The notes beneath the pieces are model-generated. The model worked only from the letters and a program-made list of their open reading frames with translations. It made no database searches and had not been told where the DNA came from. This document shows, piece by piece, positions 43,045 to 52,366 of a stretch of DNA of 52,705 bases. Position numbers and translations under genes: made by a program. The stretch is from NCBI GenBank assembly GCA_944375885.1, contig CALWBB010000231.1, forward strand, positions 1 through 52,705, in the 5' to 3' direction. Every line of letters starts with the position of its first letter. Position 1 is the stretch's first letter. Source of the stretch: an uncultured Merdimonas sp. (GTDB lineage: Bacteria > Bacillota > Clostridia > Lachnospirales > Lachnospiraceae).

Positions 43045-44682
43045 ATGCCAGTAAAGTATGTATTTGTAACCGGAGGGGTCGTCTCCGGCCTCGGAAAGGG
43101 AATCACAGCCGCCTCCCTGGGCCGTCTTCTGAAAGCGCGGGGTTACCAAGTCACCATGCAGAAATTTGATCCCTATATCAATATCGATCCGGGCACCATG
43201 AATCCGGTACAGCATGGGGAAGTCTTCGTCACGGACGATGGAGCTGAGACGGATCTGGATCTGGGGCACTACGAGCGCTTCATCGACGAATCGCTCACCA
43301 GAGATTCCAACGTCACCACCGGAAAAATCTACTGGTCTGTCCTACAGCGGGAGCGGCGCGGGGATTACGGCGGCGGCACGGTCCAGGTAATCCCGCATAT
43401 TACCGATGAGATCAAAAGCCGTTTCTACCGCAGCGCAGAGGATGAGACCCGCATCGCCATCATCGAGGTGGGCGGCACTGTGGGCGATATCGAAAGCCAG
43501 CCTTTTCTGGAGGCCATCCGCCAGTTCCAGCATGACGTGGGCCGCGAAAACGCCATCCTCATCCATGTCACGCTGCTTCCTTATATCAAGGCCTCCGGCG
43601 AGCTGAAGACCAAGCCCACCCAGGCTTCCGTCCGGGATCTCCAGGGGCTGGGACTGCGCCCGGACATCATCGTATGCCGCAGTGAATATCCACTGGATCA
43701 GAAGCTGAAGGATAAGATCTCTTTATTCTGCAACGTGCCAAGCTCCCATGTCCTCCAGAACCTGGACGTGGAATATCTCTACGAAGCCCCTCTGGCCATG
43801 GAAAGGGAGCATCTCGCCCAGGCTGCCTGCGAATGCCTGGGACTTCCCTGCCCGGATCCGGATCTGACGGACTGGGAGGCTATGGTGGACGCCCTGCGCC
43901 ATCCCGTCTCAGAGGTCACAGTTGCGCTGGTGGGAAAATACATCCAGCTCCATGACGCCTACATCAGCGTCGTGGAGGCCCTGAAGCACGGCGGCATCGC
44001 CAGCCGCTGCGTCGTCCACATCCGCTGGGTGGATTCCGAGACAGTGACCGACGAAAATGCCGCCAGGCTTCTGAGCGGCGTGGACGGCGTCCTGGTCCCG
44101 GGCGGCTTCGGGGATCGGGGTACCGAAGGGAAAATCAGCGCCATCCGCTATGCCCGGGAACACGGCGTCCCCTTTCTGGGTCTCTGCCTGGGCATGCAGA
44201 TGGCCGTCGTGGAATTTGCCCGCCACGTCCTGGGCTGGCCGGACGCACACAGCGCAGAGCTATGCCCGGATACTACCCACCCCATGGTTCATCTGATGCC
44301 GGAGCAGGACGGCGTGACAGATATCGGCGGAACCCTGCGCCTGGGCTCCTATCCCTGCGTCCTTGATAAAACCACGAAAGCCTATGCGCTCTACGGCGAA
44401 GCGGTCATTCAGGAACGGCACCGCCACCGCTATGAGATCAACAACGCTTACCGAAAGGAGCTTCAGGACGCCGGCTTGACCCTTTCCGGCCTTTCCCCAG
44501 ACGGGCGCATCGTAGAGATGATCGAGCTGAAATCCCACCCGTTTTTCCTGGCGACCCAGGCGCATCCGGAGCTGAAATCCCGGCCCAACCGCCCCCATCC
44601 CCTGTTCCGGGGCTTCGTGGCGGCGGCGCTGGAACATAAGCGCAGGCTTACGTCCGCGCAGCAGCCTGCTGCCGCGCGGTAA
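43045..44682 (+). CDS. pyrG: CTP synthase
   Basis: 545 residues, normal length. Synthetase domain starts [17 protein letters not shown] (P-loop), with [12 protein letters not shown] and [13 protein letters not shown]. The C-terminal class-I glutamine amidotransferase has the nucleophile Cys in [12 protein letters not shown] and the His-Glu pair in [12 protein letters not shown]. It makes CTP from UTP, ATP and glutamine; CTP also supplies CMP-nonulosonate synthesis. ATG with GAGGAGGAAA upstream. The leader contains a terminator-like stem. Confidence 0.97.
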   Translation: MPVKYVFVTGGVVSGLGKGITAASLGRLLKARGYQVTMQKFDPYINIDPGTMNPVQHGEVFVTDDGAETDLDLGHYERFIDESLTRDSNVTTGKIYWSVLQRERRGDYGGGTVQVIPHITDEIKSRFYRSAEDETRIAIIEVGGTVGDIESQPFLEAIRQFQHDVGRENAILIHVTLLPYIKASGELKTKPTQASVRDLQGLGLRPDIIVCRSEYPLDQKLKDKISLFCNVPSSHVLQNLDVEYLYEAPLAMEREHLAQAACECLGLPCPDPDLTDWEAMVDALRHPVSEVTVALVGKYIQLHDAYISVVEALKHGGIASRCVVHIRWVDSETVTDENAARLLSGVDGVLVPGGFGDRGTEGKISAIRYAREHGVPFLGLCLGMQMAVVEFARHVLGWPDAHSAELCPDTTHPMVHLMPEQDGVTDIGGTLRLGSYPCVLDKTTKAYALYGEAVIQERHRHRYEINNAYRKELQDAGLTLSGLSPDGRIVEMIELKSHPFFLATQAHPELKSRPNRPHPLFRGFVAAALEHKRRLTSAQQPAAAR

Positions 44683-44717
44683 GCCACAGCCGCCCCACTC
44701 CCTTATCTCTACAGCAG

Positions 44718-44769
44718 AAGAGGGTACCGGTTCAATCATCTAATTTGATGATTGAACCGGTACCCTCTT
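44718..44769. terminator. 23-bp perfect inverted repeat after pyrG (likely bidirectional terminator)
   Basis: Arms run 44718-44740 and 44747-44769, starting AAGAGGGTACCGG and ending CCGGTACCCTCTT, with a TAATTT loop. It lies between convergent pyrG and the YcxB-like gene. U-tracts are weak on both sides, but the stem is unusually long and perfect. Confidence 0.7.
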
Positions 44770-44784
44770 CCTAATCCATATCTT

Positions 44785-45864
44785 TTATTCACCTATGATC
44801 GTTATCTCTGAGCCTATTTCCGAAATCAGGTATTCCCCGTCCTCCTGCCATTCTACCAATACCAGTTCCTGGATCCGGGTATCCTGCCCTGGTTCCGCGG
44901 CGCCTCCTATAAAATCATAGGGGGACGGAGACTCTGCAGCCTGAACCGTCACCTTGACCCCGGCCACGATCCTGGCTTTATCTTCATAGAAAATCTCAAC
45001 CTCATCGCAGGACACCGGTCCCAAATAATACATTCCCATATCAATATGGTCAAACAGCCCCAGGATTCCGTCTCTCCCTATCTCCTCCGCGCTTTCTCCC
45101 TGAGAAAAAAAGGACAGCCCCTCAAAGCCTTCCAGAAAAGGGCTCGTCTGATATTCCGGATCCGCCTCCAGCTCAAAAGAACAGGGCTTCAGCTGTCTGG
45201 CCTTCACCAGCTGCAGACAGCCTGCTGACAGAATTCCCAAGAGTAAGGCAAAAAATACCAGATCGAATATCCACCATTTCTGCAATGCTTTTCTTTTTCC
45301 AGATCCCTTCCAGCCTGCCAGCGCCCTGCGCTGCTCCGTCGTCAAATCGTCTGTGCAGACCAAAAGGACATTGCCTTCTATATCGCGGATGCTTTTGACA
45401 GCCCCTCTGCTCAGCACCAGAGTGGAGTTCAGGTGAACCGCCGGATTCGTCTCTTCCTTACGCCAGTAAACCTGCCCGTCCCCTGTCTGGTAACGCAAGC
45501 CTGTCTCATCTATGAAAATGGCCAGTTTCTTTGTTTTCCCAAGCTTTTTCAGTACGGTTCTGTACAGCCATGCCCTTTTCAGCATTTCGGACAGCAAAAA
45601 CGACAGGCAGATCACAATGAAAAATCCTATCTTGAACCAGTCTGCCATCCGCCTGTCCGGATTCCACATGAGCAGAAAATCAAGAATTTCCCGCGCCAGG
45701 CTCCAGGCAAGCAGATAGAACAGAAAATGGACTGCCATACTGAGCGCGAATCTGGCGCTGGGCCTCCCATCCTCGCTTTTTCTGATTCCAGAGGTGTAAA
45801 TCCCGCGCCAGTAAGCAGCATATTCCCGATATTGGCTGTCAGTGAGTGTCGTTCGAATTTCCAT
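44785..45864 (-). CDS. YcxB-like membrane protein of unknown function
   Basis: 359 residues. Two helices near 42-60 and 75-92, a YcxB-like beta domain (LAIFIDETGLRYQTGDGQVYW to TLVLSRGAVKSI), a third helix (~200-217, IFDLVFFALLLGILSAGCLQL) and a C-terminal extracellular domain of ~140 residues that I do not recognise. YcxB-like domains occur in bacterial membrane proteins without known activity. ATG with GAGGGGG upstream. Probably monocistronic, after DUF1846 in the same orientation with a 66-base gap. Confidence 0.72.
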   Translation of the reverse strand: MEIRTTLTDSQYREYAAYWRGIYTSGIRKSEDGRPSARFALSMAVHFLFYLLAWSLAREILDFLLMWNPDRRMADWFKIGFFIVICLSFLLSEMLKRAWLYRTVLKKLGKTKKLAIFIDETGLRYQTGDGQVYWRKEETNPAVHLNSTLVLSRGAVKSIRDIEGNVLLVCTDDLTTEQRRALAGWKGSGKRKALQKWWIFDLVFFALLLGILSAGCLQLVKARQLKPCSFELEADPEYQTSPFLEGFEGLSFFSQGESAEEIGRDGILGLFDHIDMGMYYLGPVSCDEVEIFYEDKARIVAGVKVTVQAAESPSPYDFIGGAAEPGQDTRIQELVLVEWQEDGEYLISEIGSEITIIGE

Positions 45865-45930
45865 AATACCCCCTCGTCACTCTTACGCAGAACGCCGCGC
45901 TCCCGGCGTGGCGGCGGACCGGCCTTCGTC

Positions 45931-47385
45931 CTACCTGGGCTCCGAGGTCAGCATCACGCCCAGCTTCTGGAAGGTCTTCTCGTCCGTGTCGCTGAGCATC
46001 CGCGACGTGTGTACCTGGCTGCCGCGCAGGCGCGGCAGCTGGCGCAGGGCCAGGTCTGCCAGCTCGCTGCTTTCCGAGCTGGCGGAAAGGGCAATCAGCA
46101 CCTCTTCCATGTGGAGAAGCGGGTTTCTGCTTCCCAGATAATTTACCTTCAGCTTCTGGATCGGCATAATGACGTTCGGCGTAATCAAAAGCACATCCCG
46201 GTCGATGTCCGCCAGAACCTTCAGCGCCTTGATCAGAAGCGCCGAGCAGGCTCCCAGAAGATCACTGGTCTTTCCGGTGATCAGGCGGCCGTCCGGCAGC
46301 TCCAGGGCCGCCGCCGTGTCTCCGGTCTCCTCCGCGCGCTTCAGCGCGGCCTCCACCACCTTTCTGTCCTTCGTGGTGATGCCTGCCTTATTCATCAGAA
46401 GCTCTATCTTATAGGCCTCCTCTTCCTTGGCCTTTCCCCGCGCGATATTCACCAGCGTATGGTAGTAGCGGCGGATGATCTCCTGACAGGAAGCTTCCCT
46501 GCAGGCCTCATCGTCCACAATACAGTTGCCGGCCATATTCACGCCCATATCTGTGGGAGACTGGTAGGGGCAGTCCCCGTAAATCTGCATGAAAATCGCT
46601 TTCAGCACGGGGAAAATCTCTACGTCACGGTTGTAGTTAACCGTACTCTTTCCGTAGGCCTCCAGATGATAGGGATCGATCATATTCACATCGTTCAGAT
46701 CGGCTGTGGCGGCCTCGTAAGCCAGGTTTACCGGATGGCTTAGGGGCAGGTTCCAGATGGGGAAAGTCTCATACTTCGCGTAGCCCGCGCGGATTCCCCG
46801 CTTGTGTTCATGATAAAGCTGGGACAGGCAGGTGGCCATCTTTCCGCTTCCCGGCCCGGGCGCCGTCACGACTACCAGAGGCTTTGTCGTCTCGATATAC
46901 TCGTTGTGGCCATACCCCTCCTCGCTGACAATCGTCGGGATATTGTTCGGATAACCCGGAATCAGATAATGGCGGTACACCTTTACGCCCATCTTCTCCA
47001 GGCGGCTCTGGAACATCTGCGCGCTGTACTGGCCTGCGAAATGGGTGATGCACACGCTTCCCACATACAGGTTCTTGGACTCAAAAATACTTTTCAGCCG
47101 CAGCAGATCGGAATCATAGGTGATGCCCAGATCGCCCCGCACCTTATTCTTCTCGATATCCTCCGCGCTGATGACGATCACAATCTCCACCTGATCGGCC
47201 AGCTGCATCAGCATACGCAGCTTGCTGTCCGGCTCAAAACCCGGAAGCACACGGGACGCGTGGTAATCGTCATAAAGCTTTCCGCCAAACTCCAGATACA
47301 GTTTATTGTCAAACTGGCTGATGCGCTCCCGGATGTGCTCCGACTGCATCTTCAGATATTTTTCGTTGTCAAATCCTTTTCTCAT
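45931..47385 (-). CDS. DUF1846 family protein
   Basis: 484 residues. Start MRKGFDNEKYLKMQSEHI and the segments LYLEFGGKLYDDYHASRVLPGF and VVTAPGPGSGKMATCLSQLY identify DUF1846, a conserved Firmicutes protein; the latter may bind a nucleotide. No function is established. ATG 47385 has GGGAGA upstream and gives the family N-terminus; the extension to 47466 encodes an Arg-rich stretch not seen in the family. Confidence 0.92.
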   Translation of the reverse strand: MRKGFDNEKYLKMQSEHIRERISQFDNKLYLEFGGKLYDDYHASRVLPGFEPDSKLRMLMQLADQVEIVIVISAEDIEKNKVRGDLGITYDSDLLRLKSIFESKNLYVGSVCITHFAGQYSAQMFQSRLEKMGVKVYRHYLIPGYPNNIPTIVSEEGYGHNEYIETTKPLVVVTAPGPGSGKMATCLSQLYHEHKRGIRAGYAKYETFPIWNLPLSHPVNLAYEAATADLNDVNMIDPYHLEAYGKSTVNYNRDVEIFPVLKAIFMQIYGDCPYQSPTDMGVNMAGNCIVDDEACREASCQEIIRRYYHTLVNIARGKAKEEEAYKIELLMNKAGITTKDRKVVEAALKRAEETGDTAAALELPDGRLITGKTSDLLGACSALLIKALKVLADIDRDVLLITPNVIMPIQKLKVNYLGSRNPLLHMEEVLIALSASSESSELADLALRQLPRLRGSQVHTSRMLSDTDEKTFQKLGVMLTSEPR

Positions 47386-47470
47386 GCTGTGTTTATCTCC
47401 CTCTTTTCCTAAACCTGAAAGGCGCGCCCTGCGCCGGATCCGCAGTCCGCTCTGCCCGGCATACACATGC

Positions 47471-47498
47471 GACAGCCTGCCCCGAAAGGCAGGCTGTC
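47471..47498. terminator. hairpin after galE
   Basis: Perfect 11-bp arms GACAGCCTGCC/GGCAGGCTGTC with a 6-base loop, 35 bases after the galE stop. No U-tract on the minus strand, so termination would be weak or factor-assisted. Confidence 0.5.
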
Positions 47499-47532
47499 TG
47501 TCTATCTGTATCGTTCTACAGCTCTCTCATCA

Positions 47533-48552
47533 TCAGTCGTTATATCCATTCGGATTCATGGACTGCCATCTCCAGGAATCCTCGCACATCTCCTCGATGC
47601 CATACTGGGCTTCCCAGCCAAGCTCCGCCTTCGCCTTGGCAGGATCCGCGTAGCAGGTCGCGATGTCACCCGGCCGGCGGGGTTTGATCACGTAGGGAAG
47701 CTCTTTTCCGCAGGCCTTGGAGAAGGCATGGATCACATCCAGCACGCTGTAGCCATGGCCCGTGCCCAGATTATAGATCTGTACGCCGCCCTCAGATTTC
47801 TCCATCTTCTTAATCGCCGCCACATGGCCCTTCGCCAGGTCTACCACGTGGATATAATCGCGTACGCCTGTGCCGTCCGGCGTATCATAGTCGTTTCCAA
47901 AGACGCCTACGCACTCCAGCTTTCCGATGGCCACCTGCGCCACGTAGGGAACCAGATTGTTCGGAATCCCCTTGGGATCCTCGCCGATGAGGCCGCTCTT
48001 ATGGGCTCCGATGGGATTGAAGTAGCGCAGAAGCACCACCTTCCAGTCGTGGTCGGACACATAGATATCCTCCAGCACCTGCTCCAGCATACTCTTGGTC
48101 TGTCCGTAGGGATTCGTGCATTTTCCCTTCGGGCACTCCTCCGTAATCGGCACAAACGCCGGATCCCCGTATACGGTCGCGGAAGAGCTGAACACAATGT
48201 TCTTCACGCCATGCTTTCTCATCACGTCGCAGAGCACCAGGGTTCCGGCAATATTATTATAGTAGTACTCGATGGGCTTGGATACGGATTCGCCTACCGC
48301 CTTCAGTCCTGCGAAATGAATGACTGAATCTATCTGTTCTTTGTCAAAAATCTCGTTCAGCGCCTCCCGGTCAAGGATGTCCGCTTCATAAAAAGCCACA
48401 TGCTTCCCGGTAATCTGTTCTACACGGTCTACCGCCTTTTTGCTGGAATTATACAGGTTGTCCACCACCACCACGTCATATCCAGCATCCAAAAGCTCTA
48501 CGCAGGTGTGGCTCCCGATAAAGCCTGCGCCGCCTGTCACCAAAATCGCCAT
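47533..48552 (-). CDS. galE: UDP-glucose 4-epimerase
   Basis: 339 residues, normal size. NAD-binding ILVTGGAGFIGSHTCVELL, the catalytic SSSATVYG Ser and NPYGQTKSMLE (YxxxK), and the late RPGDIATCYAD. It interconverts UDP-Glc and UDP-Gal (or the GlcNAc/GalNAc pair), so it can supply both polysaccharide systems, in particular galactosamine-type donors for Pel. ATG 48552 follows AGGAGG by nine bases; the upstream extension crosses the promoter. Confidence 0.96.
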   Translation of the reverse strand: MAILVTGGAGFIGSHTCVELLDAGYDVVVVDNLYNSSKKAVDRVEQITGKHVAFYEADILDREALNEIFDKEQIDSVIHFAGLKAVGESVSKPIEYYYNNIAGTLVLCDVMRKHGVKNIVFSSSATVYGDPAFVPITEECPKGKCTNPYGQTKSMLEQVLEDIYVSDHDWKVVLLRYFNPIGAHKSGLIGEDPKGIPNNLVPYVAQVAIGKLECVGVFGNDYDTPDGTGVRDYIHVVDLAKGHVAAIKKMEKSEGGVQIYNLGTGHGYSVLDVIHAFSKACGKELPYVIKPRRPGDIATCYADPAKAKAELGWEAQYGIEEMCEDSWRWQSMNPNGYND

Positions 48553-48625
48553 CTTGTACTTCCTCCTGATTTTATTTAAATTCGGCAGAAAACGGTTTTC
48601 CGAGCTGCCGCCTCTCCCTTCGATA

Positions 48626-48654
48626 AATATACCATGCTTTCCGGTCTGGCGCAA
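48626..48654 (-). promoter_or_regulatory. promoter of galE
   Basis: TTGCGC, 17-base spacer, TATATT on the minus strand; start ~48619, about 65 bases before the galE ATG. Confidence 0.6.
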
Positions 48655-48724
48655 GCAAGAACCACATAGTTTCCAAAATATGCACAAGGAAAATTAATTT
48701 TCTGTTAAGTTCTAAAGAAAACAC

Positions 48725-48753
48725 TTGTCCCTTTCCTGCTTCGCTACTATAAT
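48725..48753 (+). promoter_or_regulatory. promoter of ktrB-ktrA
   Basis: TTGTCC, 17-base spacer, TATAAT; start ~48760. The short leader shows no riboswitch-like structure. Confidence 0.8.
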
Positions 48754-48802
48754 GACAATGTCGATTTGTTTCCTATTTAGGGAGAGGAGAAAAGAGAGAC
48801 TT

Positions 48803-50110
48803 ATGAAACGCATTGTTGAATTTTTCAGGAATCAGCCACCAGGGCGTCTGATCACCCTGGGCTTTTTTCTGGTCATTATGGTGGGAGCCCTGCTCCTGCT
48901 TACGCCCATGGCGAGACGGCCAGGCGTCGATGTCCGCTTCGTGGACGCGTTGTTCACATCCACCAGCGCGGTCTGTGTGACGGGCCTTATCGCCATCGAC
49001 ACCTACGACACCTTTTCTGTCTTCGGGCGGGCCGTCGTAGCGCTGCTGATTCAGGTGGGAGGCTTGGGCGTCACCTCCGTGGGCGCTGGATTGATTCTGG
49101 CTGCCGGAAAGAAGTTCAGCTTCAAGAGCCGGCTGATGATCAAGGAGGGGCTGAACGTAGACAGCTTCAAGGGAGTGGTACGTCTGGTGAAATCCGTCCT
49201 CCTGATGACCTTCTGCTTCGAGCTGGTGGGAGCCCTTTTAAGCTTTATCGTATTCGTGCAGGATTACCCGCCGCTCCACGCCCTGGGCAACAGTGTCTTC
49301 CACTCCATCGCGGCCTTCAATAACTCCGGCTTCGATGTGCTGGGCGGCCTGCAGAACCTGATTCCTTATCGGAACGACGTGCTGCTGAACCTGACGACCT
49401 GCGGCCTGATTATCTTCGGAGGTATCGGTTTCCTGGTAATCCTGGACGTGCTGAAGAACCGCTTTCATTTCAGGAAGCTGGCGCTTCATTCCAAGGTAGT
49501 CATTACGACCAGTATTTTCCTGATCGTGGTGGGAACCGTGATTCTCAAGCTCACCGACGACGTGACCTGGCTGGGCGCCTTTTTCCACAGCGTATCGGCC
49601 CGTACCGCAGGCTTTTCCACCTATCCGCTGGGCACCTTCTCCAACGCGGGACTGTTCGCCCTGACGCTTCTGATGTTCATCGGAGCTTCACCGGGATCTA
49701 CCGGAGGCGGTATCAAGACGAGTACCTTCTTCACCCTGGTACAGTCCATGCGGAGCGCCCTGACGAAACGCCATTTCGGCGCCTTCCGCCGCAGCCTGCC
49801 CCGGGAGACCCTTTCCAAGGCCTACCTGATTACGCTGCTTTCCCTGTGCGTGGTCTGCACGGGAACCCTTCTGGTAAGCGCCCTGGAGCCCCATCTGTCG
49901 CTGATGCAGGTACTGTTTGAAGTGACCTCCGCCTTCGGCACCGTGGGCCTTTCCACCGGAATCACACCGGATCTGTGCGACGCCAGCAAGTACATCATCA
50001 CCGCGATTATGTTCATCGGCCGCCTGGGCGCCCTGACCATCATCACCATGTGGATCAACCGTCCGGAACAGCAGGCCCGCTACACAGAAGAATCTATTAC
50101 CATCGGATAG
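48803..50110 (+). CDS. ktrB: KtrB/TrkH-type potassium channel subunit
   Basis: 435 residues, the KtrB size. Four pore loops are visible in order: TSTSAVCVTGLI, AAFNNSGFD, SARTAGFST and SAFGTVGLSTGI, each with the selectivity-filter glycine. SPGSTGGGIKT is the typical intramembrane loop region. It forms the membrane dimer gated by KtrA rings. ATG 48803 with a purine-rich site (GAGAGGAG); start chosen from the family N-terminus. The ktrA gene follows after 48 bases. Confidence 0.95.
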   Translation: MKRIVEFFRNQPPGRLITLGFFLVIMVGALLLLTPMARRPGVDVRFVDALFTSTSAVCVTGLIAIDTYDTFSVFGRAVVALLIQVGGLGVTSVGAGLILAAGKKFSFKSRLMIKEGLNVDSFKGVVRLVKSVLLMTFCFELVGALLSFIVFVQDYPPLHALGNSVFHSIAAFNNSGFDVLGGLQNLIPYRNDVLLNLTTCGLIIFGGIGFLVILDVLKNRFHFRKLALHSKVVITTSIFLIVVGTVILKLTDDVTWLGAFFHSVSARTAGFSTYPLGTFSNAGLFALTLLMFIGASPGSTGGGIKTSTFFTLVQSMRSALTKRHFGAFRRSLPRETLSKAYLITLLSLCVVCTGTLLVSALEPHLSLMQVLFEVTSAFGTVGLSTGITPDLCDASKYIITAIMFIGRLGALTIITMWINRPEQQARYTEESITIG

Positions 50111-50158
50111 AAAATTGGGATGGAAAATTCAGATAGAAAATATAGGAGAATGGAAATC

Positions 50159-50827
50159 ATGAAAAAATCAAAATCTAATTTATTCGGCGTCATCGGCCTT
50201 GGCCGCTTCGGAACCGCCTTGGCCATCAGCCTCGCGGAAGCCGGAAAGGATGTCATCGTCGTAGACAGCAATGAGGATAAGGTGCGGGATCTCCGCCAGT
50301 ATACAGAATATGCTTTTGTGACGGAGAGCCTGTCGAAGGAGGCTCTGACAGAGGTCGGCATCCAGAACTGCGATACGGCCATCATCTGCATCGGCGAGCG
50401 GATCGATACCAGCATTCTGACCACCCTGAACGTCATCAGCCTGGGCGTGCCCCATGTCATCGCCAAGGCCATCAGCCAGGATCAGGGCGCCGTTCTGGCC
50501 AAGCTCGGCGCGGAGGTCGTCTACCCGGAGCGCGATATGGCTCTGCGCCTCGGAAAACGCCTTGTCTCCAACAACTTCCTGGATTTCATCTTCCTGGACG
50601 ACCAGGTGGAGATCCAGCAGGTTCCCGTGGGAGACCGCATGGTGGACGTCAGCGTCCAGGATTTCAATATCCGCCGGAAATACAACCTGAACATCATTGC
50701 CATCGAGCACGGCAATTCCACAGATATTGAAGTGTCGCCCGATTACCATTTCTCAAAAGGAGACATCGTCGTGGTCATCGGCAAGGTGGACAACGTAAAG
50801 AGATTCGAAAGGGACATGGCGGAATAA
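50159..50827 (+). CDS. ktrA: KtrA/TrkA-type potassium uptake regulator
   Basis: 222 residues. RCK_N Rossmann domain (FGVIGLGRFGTALAISLAE, then VIVVDSNEDKV) binds ATP/ADP or NAD(H); RCK_C follows (~140-222), which in KtrA/C proteins binds c-di-AMP. It forms the octameric ring under KtrB. ATG 50159 lies ~10 bases after AGGAG; the Met nine bases earlier is too close to that site. Confidence 0.95.
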   Translation: MKKSKSNLFGVIGLGRFGTALAISLAEAGKDVIVVDSNEDKVRDLRQYTEYAFVTESLSKEALTEVGIQNCDTAIICIGERIDTSILTTLNVISLGVPHVIAKAISQDQGAVLAKLGAEVVYPERDMALRLGKRLVSNNFLDFIFLDDQVEIQQVPVGDRMVDVSVQDFNIRRKYNLNIIAIEHGNSTDIEVSPDYHFSKGDIVVVIGKVDNVKRFERDMAE

Positions 50828-50872
50828 AAAAGCCCGAGCAAAGACACAAAGAGTAAAAACGTGTAACGCGCA

Positions 50873-50921
50873 AATCCCTGGCAGGCGCATGGATTTCCAT
50901 GTTTCCCTGCCAGGGATTTTT
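50873..50921 (+). terminator. intrinsic terminator of ktrB-ktrA
   Basis: Outer stem AATCCCTGGCAGG/CCTGCCAGGGATT with an inner CATGG/CCATG hairpin, then TTTT. It lies just before the 3' end of the convergent cyclase gene. Confidence 0.88.
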
Positions 50922-50955
50922 CATGTTCTTTCGTTCCTATATGAGCGGCGTTCTT

Positions 50956-52206
50956 TCACATATCCCGGATAATCTGATACTGGTGCTTGCCAGCCCGTTT
51001 GGCGGCGTAGAGCGCCTGATCCGCCATATTATAAAAGTGGGAATAGGAATGGCGGCGGCTGGTCATAAACACTCCCACGCTGCACCTTAAGTCAAAGCCT
51101 TCCTGCCGGGCTTCCTCCAGCTCCCGGTAAAGCCTTCCCATGATTCGCTCCACCGCCTGTTCCGGCTTAGACACATTGGAGGTAAAGCCGATGAATTCAT
51201 CCCCTCCCATCCGGTACACGACATCGCTTTTGCGGAATGTGTTTTTCAGGGCGGCGGCAAAGCGCTTCAGGAATTCATCTCCCTTTTGATGTCCATAGGT
51301 GTCGTTGACATACTTGAAATCATCCAGATCCATCAGGAACATCATATTCACTTCGTTGTCTTCCGTCTTATCCAGCTCCTCCGAGACCAGCTCTTTTCCG
51401 GCTTTTACATTATAAAGATCCACCAGCGGATCATACATGGCCTCCCTCTGCAGGGCACGCTGTTCCCGGATCATCCGATCCACATTCCGAAGACAGCCGA
51501 TCACCCGCAGGTGCCCGGTATACTTTTCAGAATAGACGGAGCATCTGACAGTGTACCAGCTATAGATCCCGCTGCCGTCCAGACAGGCCTGGATATTAAA
51601 CTCGGCAACCCGTTTCCCCGCGCTCAGCTCCCGGAACATCCCGTCTATCAGCTTCTCATCCCCCTCGCGGATCACTCCGCGCTCCACAAGGCTCTCCGGG
51701 CACCTTGCAATGGTTTTGTTCTCTTCGCTTACATTTCCGCTGTCCCAGAAGGTCAGGACATCCTTCGTCCGGTCATAGTCAAAAATAATCTCCGTCGCGG
51801 ATTCCAGCAGAAATTTTCTCTTTTCATTCTCATGCAGAAGATCCAGCTCCAGCCTCCGGCTCTCTGTCACGTCCTGCATCATACACGCGCAGCTTCCCGC
51901 CTCCAGCGGGTATATATAAATCAGAAAATGTCTGTCTCTTTCTGCATTGTAGTCGTTTAAAACCTGTTCCTTTCCCTGGTAGGCCGCCTCATAGCAGCCG
52001 GAAAGGAATCTGGGGCTTATTTTATCATGAATTTCCAGGTACCTTCTGCCCAGCAGCTGTCCGTGGGGACGGCCTTCCAGCCGGGCGTGCGCTTTGTTGG
52101 AATAGGTAAAGCGGTAATCTCTGGGCTTTCCTTCCTCATCCGTAAGCACCTCTATCGCGCAGAATGCGATCGGCATGTTATCAAGGTAAAAATCGACATC
52201 TCTCAC
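50956..52206 (-). CDS. PAS-GGDEF diguanylate cyclase
   Basis: 416 residues, no membrane helix. Two PAS-like regions (~8-110, ~120-245), then a GGDEF domain (~255-416) with active-site YRMGGDEFIGF and a preceding RKSD, an RxxD product-inhibition I-site. It makes c-di-GMP from two GTP; PAS domains suggest control by an unseen cytosolic ligand or redox cue. Start is GTG 52206. The only candidate ribosome site is a run of nine G ten bases upstream. As the only active GGDEF protein in the window it could supply the Pel riboswitch and PelD. Confidence 0.9.
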   Translation of the reverse strand: MRDVDFYLDNMPIAFCAIEVLTDEEGKPRDYRFTYSNKAHARLEGRPHGQLLGRRYLEIHDKISPRFLSGCYEAAYQGKEQVLNDYNAERDRHFLIYIYPLEAGSCACMMQDVTESRRLELDLLHENEKRKFLLESATEIIFDYDRTKDVLTFWDSGNVSEENKTIARCPESLVERGVIREGDEKLIDGMFRELSAGKRVAEFNIQACLDGSGIYSWYTVRCSVYSEKYTGHLRVIGCLRNVDRMIREQRALQREAMYDPLVDLYNVKAGKELVSEELDKTEDNEVNMMFLMDLDDFKYVNDTYGHQKGDEFLKRFAAALKNTFRKSDVVYRMGGDEFIGFTSNVSKPEQAVERIMGRLYRELEEARQEGFDLRCSVGVFMTSRRHSYSHFYNMADQALYAAKRAGKHQYQIIRDM

Positions 52207-52216
52207 GCTTGTTTTA

Positions 52217-52225
52217 CCCCCCCCC
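52217..52225 (-). repeat. G9 tract forming the ribosome binding site of the cyclase gene
   Basis: Nine consecutive G in the coding strand (C on plus), between TTTTTGACA and TAAAACAAGC-GTG. Length change would shift the Shine-Dalgarno strength or spacing. Confidence 0.75.
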
Positions 52226-52279
52226 TGTCAAAAACATGTCATTTTTATCCCTGCGCATCCTGTAAGCTCCTTTCCGCAT

Positions 52280-52325
52280 AAAAAGGGCACAGCAGATTCT
52301 CAATGTTCCCGAATTTACTATGCCC
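52280..52325 (-). terminator. terminator-like hairpin in the cyclase leader / after the methyltransferase gene
   Basis: Minus-strand stem GGGCAUAG/CUGUGCCC with a ~26-base partly structured loop, then UUUUU. It ends the methyltransferase transcript and also lies downstream of the cyclase promoter, so it could attenuate the cyclase. Confidence 0.65.
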
Positions 52326-52337
52326 GTCTTATGTAAG

Positions 52338-52366
52338 AATATAAATGAACTTCTGTTAAATGTAAA
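52338..52366 (-). promoter_or_regulatory. promoter of the diguanylate cyclase gene
   Basis: TTTACA, 17-base spacer, TATATT on the minus strand; the -35 box overlaps the last codons of the methyltransferase gene. Start ~52331, leaving a ~125-base leader. Confidence 0.7.

Noticed and set aside
43020-43045. Riboswitch upstream of pyrG
   Set aside because: Apart from the terminator-like stem no conserved aptamer core was recognised.
48553-48802. c-di-AMP (ydaO) riboswitch before ktrB
   Set aside because: The leader after the predicted start is only ~40 bases, too short for that aptamer, and no conserved segments are present.
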